Below, piece by piece: positions 63,223 through 64,000 of a stretch of DNA of 64,000 bases. Every line of letters starts with the position of its first letter. Position 1 is the first letter of the stretch. The DNA is from Paenibacillus bouchesdurhonensis (lineage in GTDB: Bacteria > Bacillota > Bacilli > Paenibacillales > Paenibacillaceae): assembly GCF_900155685.1 (NCBI RefSeq), contig NZ_LT732548.1, positions 3,895,537 through 3,959,536 of the forward strand, given 5' to 3'. Both the position numbers and the translations under genes were made by a program. The notes under the pieces were generated by a model that worked only from the letters and a program-made list of their open reading frames with translations, searched no databases and was not told the origin of the DNA.

Positions 63223-63975
63223 ATGGCCGTTCAGCATGAGACCGAATTGTACGCTCCGCTTAAAGCCTTTTTTGAGGCGCGGGGTTATGTCATCCGGGGT
63301 GAGGTTCGCCACTGCGATCTCGTGGGAATCCATCCGGAGCAAGATGATCCGCTAATCGTGGAGATGAAGAAGACGTTTAATCTTTCCCTGCTGCTTCAAG
63401 GCCTGGAAAGACAGAAGCTTAGCAGCGAGGTATATTTGGCGGTGGAGCGCAATCGCGCTAAAAAAGGGGCGCACAACCAGAGGTGGAGCGAGATTTCGCT
63501 CCTGTGCCGCAAGCTTGGGCTGGGTTTGATTACAGTTACCCATTACAAGACGAAGAGTCCGTTTGTAGAGGTTCTGTGCTCGCCAGGAGATAAAATCATT
63601 GTCCCCGCTCCTAAAGTCGTTAAGAAACGCGCAGCGCGCCTGCTGCATGAATTCCATGAACGGAGCGGGGATTATAATGTTGGTGGCAGCCATGGGACGA
63701 AGCTGGTCACGGCTTATCGCGAGCGGGCCCTGCGCGTTGCCAGCACGCTTCAGGCTGGCGATGTGATGGCGCCGCGCGAGGTGCGGGACATTAGCGGCGT
63801 CGGCACGGCTGCCGCTATTCTGCAGCGCAACTACTACGGCTGGTTCGATCGAGTAGCGCGCGGGCGCTACGCTCTGACACCAGCGGGCGCAAAAGCGCTG
63901 CAGCAGTATGCCAGCGTCATCGAGAGCTGGCAATTCGCGGCTGCCGCGGCGACGGGTGAGCCGCCGGCGAAGTAA
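63223..63975 (+). CDS. DUF2161 family PD-(D/E)XK nuclease-like protein
   Basis: 250 residues from ATG 63223 (AAGGAAG 8 nt upstream). The N-terminal domain has a PD-(D/E)XK pattern: 'GEVRHCDLVGIHPEQD' (Asp) and 'PLIVEMKKTFNLSLLLQGLE' (ExK). The C-terminal part ('DVMAPREVRDISGVGTAAA', 'GWFDRVARGRYALTPAGAKA') looks like a winged helix. DNA cleavage or phosphodiesterase activity is predicted for the family, but no substrate is known. Confidence 0.85.
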   Translation: MAVQHETELYAPLKAFFEARGYVIRGEVRHCDLVGIHPEQDDPLIVEMKKTFNLSLLLQGLERQKLSSEVYLAVERNRAKKGAHNQRWSEISLLCRKLGLGLITVTHYKTKSPFVEVLCSPGDKIIVPAPKVVKKRAARLLHEFHERSGDYNVGGSHGTKLVTAYRERALRVASTLQAGDVMAPREVRDISGVGTAAAILQRNYYGWFDRVARGRYALTPAGAKALQQYASVIESWQFAAAAATGEPPAK

Positions 63976-64000
63976 GCCCAGGCATGATCGCCCCCAGGGC

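Noticed and set aside
63352..63933. 193-codon minus-strand ORF opposite the DUF2161 gene
   Set aside because: Antisense shadow of a gene with a good start and PD-(D/E)XK motifs.
1..64000. CRISPR arrays, tRNA and rRNA genes
   Set aside because: No regularly spaced repeats and no cloverleaf or rRNA-like conserved segments were seen.

Overview
The window looks like a chromosomal segment of an endospore-forming, Paenibacillus-like member of the Bacillota. The evidence is gene content: cotJABC, spoVR, yhbH and prkA (sporulation), a SufCDSUB operon, a YfkAB-type radical SAM protein, DegV proteins, a HemAT-like sensor, and strong AGGAGG-type ribosome binding sites with frequent TTG and GTG starts. 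No tRNA, rRNA or CRISPR array was seen. All calls come from reading the sequence and from memory of protein families; no database was searched.

Layout. 1-5000: a minus-strand operon of a GT39-like membrane glycosyltransferase, a GT2 glycosyltransferase, a DUF2304 protein and a secreted stalk-domain protein, next to a VanRS-like two-component system. Both operons carry similar 11-bp-spaced direct repeats upstream. 5200-5550: a type I toxin-antitoxin module (37-residue holin-like toxin plus convergent antisense RNA). 5640-13760: a scrambled, repeat-rich accessory region. Three truncated copies of cotJC, two copies of a zinc-ribbon gene and two copies of a ~110-bp sequence surround AT-rich cassettes, including a secreted protein with a small membrane protein. 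An IS1182-like element, itself carrying an IS110-family element, sits in a terminator hairpin. 13776-14903: the complete cotJABC operon. 15095-23309: housekeeping genes (CorC/HlyC-like transporter, YfkAB, HD-GYP, UppP, YunD-like phosphatase, a MoaD-MoaE fusion, and a second HD-GYP with a degenerate HD motif).

23640-40383: a defence island with a complete type 1 BREX operon read right to left from a recognisable promoter: small leader gene, brxA, brxB, brxC, pglX, pglZ, brxL. It is followed in the same direction by an unknown 78-residue ORF and an ImmA/IrrE-peptidase plus PIN-nuclease pair, both members of which carry inactivating mutations. A decayed tyrosine integrase lies at the right edge. 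BREX should methylate host DNA through PglX and block phage replication through the BrxC/PglZ/BrxL machinery.

40465-45640: suf Fe-S cluster operon with a Fur/PerR-like palindrome over its promoter. 46187-53091: dps, mtnK-mtnA (methionine salvage), an unknown two-domain protein, a DUF423 membrane protein and two DegV paralogues. 53163-63975: a six-PAS hybrid histidine kinase, yhbH-spoVR, a HemAT-like globin sensor, prkA and a DUF2161 nuclease-like protein. YhbH, SpoVR and PrkA match the conserved YeaG-YeaH-YcgB partnership, here split over two strands with the globin sensor between them.
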